Origin: CAIODY01 sp046051225
Lineage (GTDB): Bacteria; Bacteroidota; Bacteroidia; Chitinophagales; CAIODY01
DNA: 64,000 nt
Assembly: GCA_046051225.1 (NCBI GenBank)
Contig: JBJOOR010000005.1
Span: forward strand, 124,001-188,000
Reading direction: 5' to 3'
Made by a program: the position numbers and the translations under genes. This document shows positions 44,895-54,118 of the stretch, piece after piece; the first letter of the stretch is position 1, and the number at the start of each line of letters is the position of its first letter. Under the pieces are notes generated by a model. That model had not been told where the DNA came from, made no database searches, and saw only the letters and a program-made list of their open reading frames with translations.

Positions 44895-45706
44895 GCTATT
44901 ATTCCTGATAAGGTTAAGAACCGGTTAGGTAATAAGGTTTTAAAAACGCCTTGTTGTTTCATTGCTAATCGGCTTATTATTTCTAAATGTTGAAAAAATT
45001 TGCTAATCGTAGTATAGTATAATGATTGTTGAACTATTTCGCCACCAACTAGTAATTTGGGTTGTATCATTTTGTGTTGTTGAACAGCTAATTGCAAAAA
45101 ATACACCATGTCTTCGGGGGTATTAATGGCATAAGTATTTAGCATTTTTACTTTTTTATTTTGCCACAATATTATATTAAATGAATTCGAATTTATATTA
45201 CATAAAATAGCATCGTCATTTGTTAGCATCAGCTGAACTACTTGATGCATAAGCCCTGTAAGCGAATGTTTTAGTATTATATTACTGCAAAAAGATTGTA
45301 AAGCCAAATTTATATTGCTGCTTATTTCATATACTATTTTACCTTCTATACTGTTTATTGTATCAATACTTTGCCAATTATCAGTAGCATGGGGGGGAGC
45401 AAAATCTTCGGGTAATAATTGAAAAGGTATGTTTTGAAAGCAAATTGTAAATTTGCTAATAGCCACTTCGTTCAACCAATTTAATTGATTTCTTACGGCT
45501 TTAATCATATCCGCATTTAAAAAACTTTCGATTTTATTTAACGAATAATGTTCAAAAAAAATGGGTGCTGCATCATGTTCTAATGCGCCCGATAGATAAA
45601 AATTATTACTATCTATTTCGGCAAATAATCGTAAGCCTTTTTTACGTAGCAGCTCCCAATCGGGGGCATAAAACTTTTCGGACAATATGGGGTGTGGTGC
45701 TGACAT
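44885..45706 (-). CDS. DUF3822 family protein
   Basis: 273 residues, cytoplasmic. The fold is probably an actin/RNase-H-like one; phrases include LRLFAEIDSNNFYLSG near residues 27-42 and a central FNIILWQNKKVKMLNTY: two short strands typical of the family. It is the first gene of a chain with rsmD, rimM and the LtaS-like gene, and overlaps rsmD by 10 bases. DUF3822 commonly precedes rsmD in Bacteroidota; its role is unknown. Confidence 0.85.
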   Translation of the reverse strand: MSAPHPILSEKFYAPDWELLRKKGLRLFAEIDSNNFYLSGALEHDAAPIFFEHYSLNKIESFLNADMIKAVRNQLNWLNEVAISKFTICFQNIPFQLLPEDFAPPHATDNWQSIDTINSIEGKIVYEISSNINLALQSFCSNIILKHSLTGLMHQVVQLMLTNDDAILCNINSNSFNIILWQNKKVKMLNTYAINTPEDMVYFLQLAVQQHKMIQPKLLVGGEIVQQSLYYTTISKFFQHLEIISRLAMKQQGVFKTLLPNRFLTLSGIIACE

Positions 45707-45841
45707 ATAATTATTGCAAAGAAAACAAAAATTGAATTAGAATTAATTTTCATTTTAATAAAAGTATATTGTTTGAGGGTTGATATTAACAGAAATCCTA
45801 TTCTATCTGGAAGTTTTTATTTTATTTAATTAAAATAAATC

Positions 45842-45849
45842 TATCTTCG
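45842..45849 (+). promoter_or_regulatory. Promoter -7 element for the cobalamin operon
   Basis: TATCTTCG within AATCTATCTTCGCCC, immediately before the riboswitch. The same string precedes rpoC (25515). Confidence 0.55.
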
Positions 45850-45859
45850 CCCTGCATTT

Positions 45860-46055
45860 TGGTTCTTACTTCTGTTAGTAAAACAGATAATAAGATTAAA
45901 AGGGAATCTCGTTAAAATCGAGAACTATTCCCGTAACTGTAAGCTCTTCATCAATTTATTTTAGATGAATAAGTGCATTCTTCAAACCACTGTTTTGTAT
46001 TTTATAAACGGGAAGGTAGCACAACGAGTAAGTCAGGAGACCTGCCTACATGCAA
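45860..46055 (+). promoter_or_regulatory. Cobalamin (AdoCbl) riboswitch
   Basis: The conserved blocks are in order: the AAAAGGGAAT region, GAACTATTCCCG...CTGTAAGC, GGGAAGGTAGCAC (46011-46022), and the B12 box AGTCAGGAGACCTGCC (46031-46046). It sits about 105 bp before the BtuB-like receptor gene on the same strand, so when cobalamin is plentiful it should shut off that operon. The leftover 45707-45841 contains no gene. Confidence 0.95.
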
Positions 46056-46161
46056 CTATTTTAAGTGCTTCGGGAAAAAGCAGATTGAAATTATGAAGGC
46101 AAACTATCCTTTATTTTTTTGAGTACAATTTTCTGTAGGCATTTTTTAAATGAAATAAAAA

Positions 46162-48096
46162 ATGTTGCGAATAGCTTATCTAATATTGATTGTATCAATT
46201 GCCATGTTGGCAACCAATCGGCTATTGGCTCAATCTAATTTTAACGATTCTGTTTTTAAATTAAAGCAAGTAAATATTGTATCAAACCGTGGAAACATTT
46301 TTTCGGCTGGTTCGAAAAAATATATGATGGATAGTGTTCAAACCAATTCACATAGTCATCAAAGTGTAGCCGATTTGCTAACCGATGAAAGTTCGCTTTT
46401 TATTAAATCTTATGGACAAGGTTCTTTAGCTACCAGCTCTTTTAGAGGCGGCAGCGCTAATCATACAGCCATACTTTGGAATGGATTTAATATTAGCAGC
46501 CCTATGAATGGGCAATTAGATTTATCATTAGTGCCTGTAAATTTGGCCGATGAAATATCGATACAATATGGTGGTAGTAGTGCTTTGTGGGGTAGTGGTG
46601 CTGTAAGCGGTACTATTCATATAAACAATACTGCAAAATTTAATCAAGGGTTTTCGGGTAGTATAAATTTATCGGGTGGTAGTTTTGCAACTTATCATCA
46701 GCAAGCATCTTTAACATACAGTAAAAAAAGATTTGTATCTGTTATTAAATTATTTAACGCATCGGCAAAAAATAATTTTGAATACAATAATATATTCTCT
46801 GCCGATAATAATAAGATTATACAAACCAATGCCGAGTTAAAAAACAAAGGCATTTTATCCGAAAACTATTTTTTAATTAATGATAAACAGCGCATTAATT
46901 TATTGTGTTGGTATCAACATACGGATAGAAACATTCCGCCAACAATGCTTCAGGCAAGCAATAACTCGGCACAAACAGATAAGCATTATCGAATTACTTC
47001 GGAATGGAAATATGATAACAGCCGAACTACAAATTTTGTAAGAGCTGCCTATTTTAACGAAGCCTTAATTTATAAAGATAGAACCTATAACTATGCCGAT
47101 TCGAGCCGCTGGCAAACATTTATAGCCGAAGCCGAATCGAAAATAAAACTAAACCATCAGCATTTAATTAATATAGGTATTAATAATACTTATGTGGCTG
47201 CATTGGCTACTACAGGTTATACAGCTATTAAAAATAATAATAGATTGGCTGCTTTTGCTTCGTATTTATATACTACCAGAAATGATAAACTGAAATTAAA
47301 TATTTCGATACGTGAAGAATTATCAAATCATAAAATAGTGCCGTTTACTTATACTTTGGGTGGCGATTATGAACTTACAAAATGGTTGAGCGCAAAAGGC
47401 AATATTTCAAAAGTGTATCGCATACCTACTATGAATGATTTGTATTGGCATCCAGGCGGAAACCCCAATTTGATTGCTGAAAGCGGCTTTTCGGAAGAAA
47501 TAGGATTGAAGATAGTAGCAAAACACAAACTATTTGTATTCATTACCCAGCCTACTATTTTTACTAAACAAATTGATAATTGGATTATTTGGTTGCCAAG
47601 TATTAGCTATTGGACACCGCAAAACTTAATGAATGTGTGGAGTAGGGGAATGGAAACTAATTCAACATTAGCTATTCCTATTAAAAAGATAAAGCTTAGT
47701 TTTTCGGTACTTACTAATTATGTGGTATCTACCAACCAAACAGCTAAAAGCCTTAATGATGCTGCTATTGATAAGCAGTTAATTTATGTGCCGATGTATA
47801 GTGGCAATGCAAAAATGAAGTTGGATTATAAAAATGTTTCTGTTTTTTATCGTCATAATTATGTGGGCTATCGATATACAAGCACCGATAATACTGAATA
47901 TTTAAAGCCTTATCAATTGGGTGCTATATACTGTTCGTATAAAATTAATTTTAATAAAACATGCGTTGATATGTTTATTGAAGTTAATAATATTTGGAAT
48001 GAAAGCTACCAAGCTATTTTAAACAGAGCCATGCCAGCAAGAAATTTTAATGCTGGATTTTCTTTTCAATTCAATCAAACAAATAAATATAAATAA
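46162..48096 (+). CDS. BtuB-like TonB-dependent cobalamin receptor
   Basis: 644 residues, the size of BtuB. Signal peptide (about 1-23, ending LLAQ), a TonB-box-like VNIVSNR, plug domain (about 45-150: VADLLTDESSLFIKSYG, LWNGFNISSP, SSALWGSGAVSGTIH split as SSALWGSGAV and GTIHINN), and a barrel ending NFNAGFSFQF. It is the first gene after a cobalamin riboswitch, which makes vitamin B12 or related corrinoids the probable ligand. Two T9SS-sorted protein genes follow at 18 and 4 bp spacing, then the exbB/exbD/tonB genes. Confidence 0.92.
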   Translation: MLRIAYLILIVSIAMLATNRLLAQSNFNDSVFKLKQVNIVSNRGNIFSAGSKKYMMDSVQTNSHSHQSVADLLTDESSLFIKSYGQGSLATSSFRGGSANHTAILWNGFNISSPMNGQLDLSLVPVNLADEISIQYGGSSALWGSGAVSGTIHINNTAKFNQGFSGSINLSGGSFATYHQQASLTYSKKRFVSVIKLFNASAKNNFEYNNIFSADNNKIIQTNAELKNKGILSENYFLINDKQRINLLCWYQHTDRNIPPTMLQASNNSAQTDKHYRITSEWKYDNSRTTNFVRAAYFNEALIYKDRTYNYADSSRWQTFIAEAESKIKLNHQHLINIGINNTYVAALATTGYTAIKNNNRLAAFASYLYTTRNDKLKLNISIREELSNHKIVPFTYTLGGDYELTKWLSAKGNISKVYRIPTMNDLYWHPGGNPNLIAESGFSEEIGLKIVAKHKLFVFITQPTIFTKQIDNWIIWLPSISYWTPQNLMNVWSRGMETNSTLAIPIKKIKLSFSVLTNYVVSTNQTAKSLNDAAIDKQLIYVPMYSGNAKMKLDYKNVSVFYRHNYVGYRYTSTDNTEYLKPYQLGAIYCSYKINFNKTCVDMFIEVNNIWNESYQAILNRAMPARNFNAGFSFQFNQTNKYK

Positions 48097-48114
48097 TAAA
48101 ATCAAACAAAAACA

Positions 48115-49167
48115 ATGAAACAACAATTACAAAAAGTGTTTTTAGTAGCTGCTTTAGTGGCAGTGTCTTTAGTAGCTGCAAAAGCTCAAACGGTAGCAAC
48201 ATTCGAAGCTTTAACTATTCCAACCGATTCATTTTGGAATGGTAAGGCAGCACAACATGATGATACTACATTTACAAACGGAAATATTATGTGTGCTACA
48301 ACCTATAACCATAGCTTTAGTTATTGGGCGGCTGGTTGGGCTATTAGTAGTAAAAAAGATAGTACCACAGTGGGTTATACAAATTTATATGCAGCCATGC
48401 CAGCCAAGGGATATAATGGTTCGGCTAATTATATTGTAGGCTCGTTTGATGTATTTGGTGGTAAAAATGTAACCATGAAATTAACGGGTGCGGCAGCGGG
48501 CAAAGCCGTTAAAGGTTTTTATGTAACCAATGGAACATTTGCTACTATGAGCATGCGCCATGGCGATTTGTATGCTAAAAAATTTGGCGATACTACTGGC
48601 ACTCATTCGGGCTTGGCACAAGGTTCACAACCCGATTGGTTTAAACTTACTGTTCGTAAATATTTGGGTGGTGTATTAACTAATGATAGTGTTGAGTTTT
48701 ATTTAGCCGATTTTAGATTTGCCAACAATGCACAAGATTATATTGTAACTAATTGGCAATGGGTAGATTTAACGGCATTAGGCAATGTAGATAGTTTGGC
48801 TTTTCATCTTTCATCAAGCGATAATACAAGCGGCTTTATGAATACACCTGCTTATTTTTGTATTGATAATTTTACCACTGCCGATGTAGCTGCTACGGGT
48901 ATTAATAATGTAGCAATTGAAAATACTTTGCAGGTTTATCCTAATCCTTGTACTGATAAGTTATTAGTTATTGGTTACTCGTTTATTGAAAATACAATTG
49001 AAATAAAAGACATTTTAGGAAGAACTTGCATTTCAATCGTAAATCAAATCCCGAATCAAATCGGGACTGAAATCATAAATATTGAATCCTTACCAAGCGG
49101 TATATACTTTATTAAAGCTACTGATACACAAGGTAATAGCAGCACCACTAAATTTGTGAAACAATAA
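48115..49167 (+). CDS. DUF4465 protein with T9SS sorting domain
   Basis: 350 residues: signal peptide (about 1-24, ending AKAQ), a DUF4465 domain (about 27-255: SFWNGKA, FSYWAAGWAISS, DWFKLTVRKY, FYLADFRF, WVDLTALGNVDSL, PAYFCIDNF), and a T9SS type A sorting domain (about 270-350: VYPNPCTDKL, EIKDILGRTC, GIYFIKATDTQG). DUF4465 genes are found in many Bacteroidota B12 loci and probably bind corrinoid at the cell surface; in Bacteroides the partners are lipoproteins. Here it would be brought to the surface by T9SS. It is controlled by the upstream riboswitch. Confidence 0.85.
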   Translation: MKQQLQKVFLVAALVAVSLVAAKAQTVATFEALTIPTDSFWNGKAAQHDDTTFTNGNIMCATTYNHSFSYWAAGWAISSKKDSTTVGYTNLYAAMPAKGYNGSANYIVGSFDVFGGKNVTMKLTGAAAGKAVKGFYVTNGTFATMSMRHGDLYAKKFGDTTGTHSGLAQGSQPDWFKLTVRKYLGGVLTNDSVEFYLADFRFANNAQDYIVTNWQWVDLTALGNVDSLAFHLSSSDNTSGFMNTPAYFCIDNFTTADVAATGINNVAIENTLQVYPNPCTDKLLVIGYSFIENTIEIKDILGRTCISIVNQIPNQIGTEIINIESLPSGIYFIKATDTQGNSSTTKFVKQ

Positions 49168-49171
49168 TTTG

Positions 49172-50188
49172 ATGATGATAAAAAATGTAATAGCATTAAT
49201 ATTGGTGTTGCAATGTATAGCAAGTAGTGCTCAATTTGCGCCAGCAGTGGGGCATTTGGGCACTACGGCTATTTATAAAGATAGCTCCATCTTTATAGGC
49301 TGGGCTACAGGATGCCATATTAAAAGAGGTTATCAAGATATATCCGACTCTACTATTGGATTGGCAAACTATGGCGATAGCACAAATGCATTGGGCAAAG
49401 CAGGCACTAATGGTTTTGTAAGCTTGGGCGATGGTGGCGAAGCCATTGTTACCTTTGCACACCCCGTGTTTGATGCCGCTGGATGGGATTTTGCCATTTT
49501 CGAAAATAGTTTTTTAGATACTTTTTTAGAATTGGGCTTTGTTGAAGTAAGTAGCGATGGCATTAATTACTTTCGATTTAAAGCCACATCCAATACCCAA
49601 GATACCATACAGATAGGCGGCTTTGGGTATATACAACCCACCCATGTAAACAATTTGGCAGGTAAATACAGAGCTAATTATGGTACACCATTCGATTTAA
49701 AAGAATTAGATTCTATTGTAGGATTAAATATTGATTCTATTACCCATATAAAAATAATTGATGTGGTAGGATGCATTCAAAACAAATATGCCACCTATGA
49801 TATAAATGGCAATAAAATAAACGACCCTTGGAAAACTCCATTTCCATCCAGCGGTTTCGATTTAGATGCCGTAGGATTGATACATACACAGCCCAGCTTG
49901 GGTATAATAGATAATGAGGGCATTGATAGAAATTTAAAAATATATCCAAACCCAGCCCATGAATGGTTAACGATTAATGATAAATGGTTAATAGAAAAAA
50001 CAATAGAAATAACAGATGTGTTGGGTCGTGTTATGGTGAGCTTGTCGAACCATATCAATCAACAAATCAAAAACTCATCCACTCAACAAATTCAAATTGA
50101 TGTGTCGGGTTTACCCAATGGCATATATTTTATAAAAGCCACCCAAGTAAATGGTAATGTGATGAATGGAAAATTTGTGAAAGAGTAA
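49172..50188 (+). CDS. T9SS-sorted surface protein of the cobalamin operon
   Basis: 338 residues from the ATG at 49172 (a TTG at 49169 is also in frame). Signal peptide (about 1-20, ending SSAQ), then a beta domain with LGTTAIYKDSS, GDGGEAIVTFAHPV, GWDFAIFENSF and FDLDAVGLIH, a surface-protein family often linked to BtuB genes, and a sorting domain (about 255-338: IYPNPAHEWL, EITDVLGRVMVS, GIYFIKATQVNG). Probably a second surface-exposed corrinoid-capture or docking protein. Third gene of the riboswitch-controlled operon. No terminator hairpin follows; bases 50189-50370 hold no gene. Confidence 0.8.
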   Translation: MMIKNVIALILVLQCIASSAQFAPAVGHLGTTAIYKDSSIFIGWATGCHIKRGYQDISDSTIGLANYGDSTNALGKAGTNGFVSLGDGGEAIVTFAHPVFDAAGWDFAIFENSFLDTFLELGFVEVSSDGINYFRFKATSNTQDTIQIGGFGYIQPTHVNNLAGKYRANYGTPFDLKELDSIVGLNIDSITHIKIIDVVGCIQNKYATYDINGNKINDPWKTPFPSSGFDLDAVGLIHTQPSLGIIDNEGIDRNLKIYPNPAHEWLTINDKWLIEKTIEITDVLGRVMVSLSNHINQQIKNSSTQQIQIDVSGLPNGIYFIKATQVNGNVMNGKFVKE

Positions 50189-50370
50189 AACGAATTTGCA
50201 AAATGGTATCCACATTCCATTTTCTAATTTATTGCACTCGTTGGTAATGTTGTTTTCAATTTGCAATGCAACCAATTCATTAAATATTGCGTCAAACTAT
50301 CAAATAGTTTTTACACAAATTGTAAGGCAAAAATAATTTGTTAGTAAATTTTATGAAAAAATAATTCATC

Positions 50371-50378
50371 TATCCTTG
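50371..50378 (+). promoter_or_regulatory. Probable promoter element for the exbB operon
   Basis: TATCCTTG in the string CATCTATCCTTGCG, related to the rpoC, rpmE2 and B12 promoter strings. It suggests the energiser operon also has a promoter independent of the riboswitch. Confidence 0.4.
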
Positions 50379-50475
50379 CGTTATTCAATCCTAAAACTAT
50401 TTTTGTGTTTCGAATAAAAATCAATTTAATTAATAAACAAAACGTTCAATTTTAAAAACTAAAATCAAAAGTATC

Positions 50476-51306
50476 ATGGCAGAAAACAAATCAACCAGCA
50501 CACCAGCAGCAGCTTCAGGAAAAAACATGAGTTCTATGTTAGCAATGATTGTAATTCCTTTATCATTTGTAGTAGCATTTTGTCTTTGGAAATTTATGAT
50601 GGGTAATGGTGCAAACTTTGAAGGTGGCAACAACGAGTTAGCGCCATTAAAAGGAAATTTTTTAGGAATAGTTTATAAAGGTGGTATTGTAGTACCCTTC
50701 TTAATCACATTCTTAATTACAGTATTAACTTTTACAATCGAGCGTTTGCTTACAATTATGAAAGCAAAAGGAAGCGGCAGTGTTTCATCTTTTGTTCGCG
50801 ATATTAAATACAGTTTAGAAACAGGAAACCTTGCAGCCGCTAAAGCCGCTTGCGACAAACAAAAAGGTTCGGTAGCTAATGTAGTAAAATCAGCATTAGA
50901 TAAATATGGCGAAATGTTGAATGAAACACATTTAACTCGTGATCAAAAAGTGATTGCCATTCAAAAAGAAGTAGAAGAAGCTACATCTTTAGAAATGCCA
51001 ATGTTAGAAAAGAATTTAACCATCATAGCTACTATCGCATCTATTGCCACTTTGGGCGGTTTGTTCGGTACAGTATTAGGTATGATTCGTTCATTCCAAG
51101 CCATGTCGGCTGCTGGTGCACCCGATGCATCTGCATTATCTACAGGTATCTCGGAAGCATTAATTAATACTGCTTTAGGTATTGGTACATCAGCTATTTC
51201 TATCATTATGTACAACTATTTTACATCAGCCATTGATGAATTAAGTTATGGTATTGAAGAAGCAGGTTTTACAATTACACAAACTTTTGCTTCAAAAAGC
51301 AACTAA
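50476..51306 (+). CDS. exbB: ExbB/TolQ/MotA-family proton channel protein
   Basis: 276 residues, three membrane segments (about 20-40, 75-95 and 185-240 with two adjacent spans). The channel motif region LGGLFGTVLGMIRSF and ALINTALGIGTSAI (about 192-245) is conserved. It forms the inner-membrane motor with ExbD and TonB that powers outer membrane receptors. First of four genes, exbB-exbD-exbD-tonB. Confidence 0.92.
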   Translation: MAENKSTSTPAAASGKNMSSMLAMIVIPLSFVVAFCLWKFMMGNGANFEGGNNELAPLKGNFLGIVYKGGIVVPFLITFLITVLTFTIERLLTIMKAKGSGSVSSFVRDIKYSLETGNLAAAKAACDKQKGSVANVVKSALDKYGEMLNETHLTRDQKVIAIQKEVEEATSLEMPMLEKNLTIIATIASIATLGGLFGTVLGMIRSFQAMSAAGAPDASALSTGISEALINTALGIGTSAISIIMYNYFTSAIDELSYGIEEAGFTITQTFASKSN

Positions 51307-51317
51307 TTAATTAGTTG

Positions 51318-51343
51318 CACAAAAAAGGTTATTATTTTTTGTG
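51318..51343 (+). terminator. Weak hairpin between exbB and exbD
   Basis: CACAAAAAA (51318-51326) and TTTTTTGTG (51335-51343) with an 8-nt loop, in the 113-bp gap after exbB. It is A/T-only apart from the base and may lower expression of the genes behind it. Confidence 0.3.
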
Positions 51344-51419
51344 GAAATGATTTTTTTAATCATCTCTAATCTTAAAATAGCTAACCATTTAATCAATTAC
51401 AAATAACTAATTTTATAAA

Positions 51420-52058
51420 ATGGGAAAAATAAAAATAAAGCGTAAAAGTACAACATTAGACATGACCGCAATGTGCGATGTGGCTTTCTTGTTGCTTACT
51501 TTTTTTATGCTTACCACACAGTTTCGTCCACCAGAACCACTAACCGTAGATTTTCCATCATCAATAGTAAGTATTCCAATTCCGAATAAAGATTTGGCAG
51601 TAATTACCATTGGTAAAGATGGCAGAGTATTTTTGGATGTAGACCAACAGCAAGTTCGTGTACAAGCCTTAAACTTAATGGCTGAAAAATATAATATTAA
51701 GTTTTCGAAAGAAGAACAAGTTGTGTTTTCAAACCTAGGACCATTTGGTGCACCCATGGGCAATTTTCAACAATTATTAAGCGCAACTCCCGAAACCCGT
51801 GATGCATTAGCATCTAAGATGCCAGGCATTGGGCTTGATACAAGTGAAAATTATACCAAATGCGAATTAATGGATTGGGTATTAACCTTGCGCCGAGTAA
51901 AACAAAGCAATGGTGGCTCGTTAAAAGTAGCCATTAAAGGCGATATGAAAACGCAATATCCAGCCGTTAAAACTGTAATGAATATACTGCAAAAACAGAA
52001 TGTAAACCAATTTAGTTTAATTACCAATTTAGAGGCAAATCCTTTAACTAAAAAATAA
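51420..52058 (+). CDS. exbD: ExbD/TolR-family biopolymer transport protein (first copy)
   Basis: 212 residues with one N-terminal membrane segment carrying the essential Asp in LDMTAMCDVAFLLLTFFML (D19 in the ion path; the motif is MCDVAFL). The periplasmic part (about 40-212) is longer than in classical ExbD. It joins ExbB in the proton-driven motor. A second exbD follows 4 bp on. Confidence 0.92.
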   Translation: MGKIKIKRKSTTLDMTAMCDVAFLLLTFFMLTTQFRPPEPLTVDFPSSIVSIPIPNKDLAVITIGKDGRVFLDVDQQQVRVQALNLMAEKYNIKFSKEEQVVFSNLGPFGAPMGNFQQLLSATPETRDALASKMPGIGLDTSENYTKCELMDWVLTLRRVKQSNGGSLKVAIKGDMKTQYPAVKTVMNILQKQNVNQFSLITNLEANPLTKK

Positions 52059-52062
52059 AATT

Positions 52063-52602
52063 ATGGCAGAAGTAAATACAGGGGGAGGAAAGAAAAGTTC
52101 CCCACGGGTTGATATGACTCCAATGGTTGATTTAGGATTTTTGTTAGTTACCTTTTTTATGGTTACCACCACTTTTAGTAAGCCAATGGTAATGGAATTG
52201 GGTATGCCCGACAAAAACAATCCACCTGGTGAAAACATTAAGATAAAAGAATCGAGAGCTATTACTTTAATATTAGGAAGCGATAATCGTGTGTTTTATT
52301 ATTTAGGAACGGGCGAACATCCAGAAGATACAAAAATTGAAGTTGGCTATTTTAACGATGGTAAAAAAAGTATTCGTCAGGCTATTTTAAGAAGAAAAGA
52401 AGAAGTAGCTGCCAACCCAAATCTTTCTGCTAAAGAACGAGCTGATGGAGCTGTGGTTTTAATAAAACCTGATGAAAAAAGTAATTACAAAAATGTAGTA
52501 GATATTTTAGATGAAATGAAAATTTGCGACATTAAAGTATATGCTATCGTTGATATATCTAAACCAGAAAAAGAAATGATTCAAAATGTAGCTGTTGAAT
52601 AA
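52063..52602 (+). CDS. exbD: ExbD/TolR-family biopolymer transport protein (second copy)
   Basis: 179 residues. The membrane segment has VDMTPMVDLGFLLVTFFM with the key Asp (D22, in MVDLGFL), then a periplasmic domain. Two ExbDs with different periplasmic parts are the usual Bacteroidota arrangement. Placed 4 bp after the first exbD and 39 bp before tonB. Confidence 0.92.
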   Translation: MAEVNTGGGKKSSPRVDMTPMVDLGFLLVTFFMVTTTFSKPMVMELGMPDKNNPPGENIKIKESRAITLILGSDNRVFYYLGTGEHPEDTKIEVGYFNDGKKSIRQAILRRKEEVAANPNLSAKERADGAVVLIKPDEKSNYKNVVDILDEMKICDIKVYAIVDISKPEKEMIQNVAVE

Positions 52603-52641
52603 TAGCTGTATTTAATTTTCAATAAAATCAAATTCAAAAAC

Positions 52642-53442
52642 ATGGATTTAAACAAAATAAAAAATGCTGATTTAAATGATATTGTGTTCGATGGTCGCAA
52701 TAAAATTTATGGTGCATATTTCTTACGTCGAGTGTATGATAAGCACGTTGCTCGTGGCTTTATCATTTCATTTATTACGTTTGCATTATGCTTGGCTGGG
52801 CCAGTAATTTGGAAAAAAATATTTAAAGATGCCCCAATTGAAAAGCAAAAAGTAAGCTTGGTTGATTTGGCTAATATTAAACCACCGCCGCCAGTTGATC
52901 CTAAAACACCACCGCCACCGCCTCCTCCTCCGCCGCCGCCTTTAAAAGCGACTATAAAATTTACACCTCCTGTAATTAAAAAGGATGAGGAAGTGCATGA
53001 AGATCCACCTAAACAAGAGGAAATTCAGAAAGTGGTAATTAGCGATAAAACGCAAGAAGGTAATAAAGATGGTGTTGATCAATTAGAAGTTGACCCAGGT
53101 ATTGGTAAAGAAGTAGATGCAAAGCCTACCATTTTTACATTTGTTGAGCAAATGCCATCGTATCCTGGCGGTGAAGATGCAATGTCGGAATTTTTAGGCG
53201 CTAACATTAAGTATCCTGCCAGAGCAAGAGAAAATCAAACTGAAGGTAAAGTAGTATTAACATTTGTAGTTAACGAAACAGGTGCAATTGGTGATATTAG
53301 AATACTAAGAGATATTGGTGATGGTTGTGGTCAGGCAGCTGTTGATGCAGTAAAGAAAATGAAAAATTGGATACCAGGTAAACAAAATGGTAAGCCAGTT
53401 CAAGTTCAGTTTACTTTGCCTGTTCAAATGTCATTACAATAA
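52642..53442 (+). CDS. tonB: TonB energy transducer
   Basis: 266 residues: one membrane anchor (about 42-58), a proline-rich spacer with a run of about ten Pro (about 79-100) and a C-terminal TonB domain (about 180-266: PGGEDAMSEFL, YPARARENQTEGKVVLTFVV as YPARARENQTEGK and VVLTFVV, ending VQFTLPVQM). It transmits the ExbB/D force to TonB-dependent receptors such as the four in this window. A terminator-like hairpin follows at 53465. Confidence 0.95.
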   Translation: MDLNKIKNADLNDIVFDGRNKIYGAYFLRRVYDKHVARGFIISFITFALCLAGPVIWKKIFKDAPIEKQKVSLVDLANIKPPPPVDPKTPPPPPPPPPPPLKATIKFTPPVIKKDEEVHEDPPKQEEIQKVVISDKTQEGNKDGVDQLEVDPGIGKEVDAKPTIFTFVEQMPSYPGGEDAMSEFLGANIKYPARARENQTEGKVVLTFVVNETGAIGDIRILRDIGDGCGQAAVDAVKKMKNWIPGKQNGKPVQVQFTLPVQMSLQ

Positions 53443-53464
53443 AATTATAAATAGTTAGATTATT

Positions 53465-53498
53465 AAAAAGGTTGGGTTAGCAATAAGCCAGCCTTTTT
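53465..53498. terminator. Terminator between tonB and the YkuK gene
   Basis: AAAAAGGTTGG (53465-53475) pairs with CCAGCCTTTTT (53488-53498) with one G-T wobble and a 12-nt loop; works for both convergent genes. Confidence 0.8.
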
Positions 53499-53501
53499 TA
53501 T

Positions 53502-53972
53502 TTATAAAGCCTTATCAGCGCAGCAACTACTGGCAAAGGCTTCGGGTTTTGCCTTGAAAATAAACCCCATTCCTAAGATATACCCCATAGCCTCTTTTAA
53601 AGCAACATTGCTGTTAAAATTAGGTTGGGTATTGATGTCTGCATGAACTTCCATTTCTATTTTATATTCTTCAAATAATGAGCAAAGTTCGTATGCTACT
53701 TCAATTGATTTACTTACTTCCATTAGCATTCGTTCTTTTAAAGAAAATTTTTGGTTGCTCGAAAAATTATTGATAAACATAAAGCCTCCGCATTTCTCTC
53801 TAAGAAAAACAATTACAGTAGCAAATTCAGTAATAGAGCCTTTTATTTGCGAATCTGTACCAATACAAACTTTCAGTTTTCTGTTCTGTAATTTTTCTTT
53901 TTCTAAAGTAATTTTTACTGAATTTTTCAAATCAGATTCAATAGGTTCTCCATTTAATTTGTGCCAATTCAT
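53502..53972 (-). CDS. YkuK-family RNase H-like protein (DUF458)
   Basis: 156 residues. The family core appears as KVCIGTDSQIKG (Asp in GTDS, about 38-42), TVIVFLREKCGG, MEVHADINTQPN (Asp in HADIN) and ALKEAMGYILGMGF. It has an RNase H-like fold; the biochemical role is unknown. The gene is convergent with tonB, with the terminator at 53465 directly beyond its stop. Confidence 0.85.
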   Translation of the reverse strand: MNWHKLNGEPIESDLKNSVKITLEKEKLQNRKLKVCIGTDSQIKGSITEFATVIVFLREKCGGFMFINNFSSNQKFSLKERMLMEVSKSIEVAYELCSLFEEYKIEMEVHADINTQPNFNSNVALKEAMGYILGMGFIFKAKPEAFASSCCADKAL

Positions 53973-54056
53973 AGCAATAAAATTTAATTAATTGAAAGGT
54001 AACCAGGTTAGTATGATTGAACCAAAAATGTTGTACACTTATATATTAAATTTAGA

Positions 54057-54087
54057 TTTGTTTTTTTAGATAATAAATCTATCTTTG
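54057..54087 (+). promoter_or_regulatory. Promoter of rpmE2
   Basis: A -33 TTTG (54057-54060), a 19-bp spacer, and -7 TATCTTTG (54080-54087) in AATCTATCTTTGC. This is a textbook Bacteroidota promoter and ends 31 bp before the ATG. Confidence 0.7.
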
Positions 54088-54118
54088 CACTCCAATTAAA
54101 AAAATAATTCAAAGCAAA

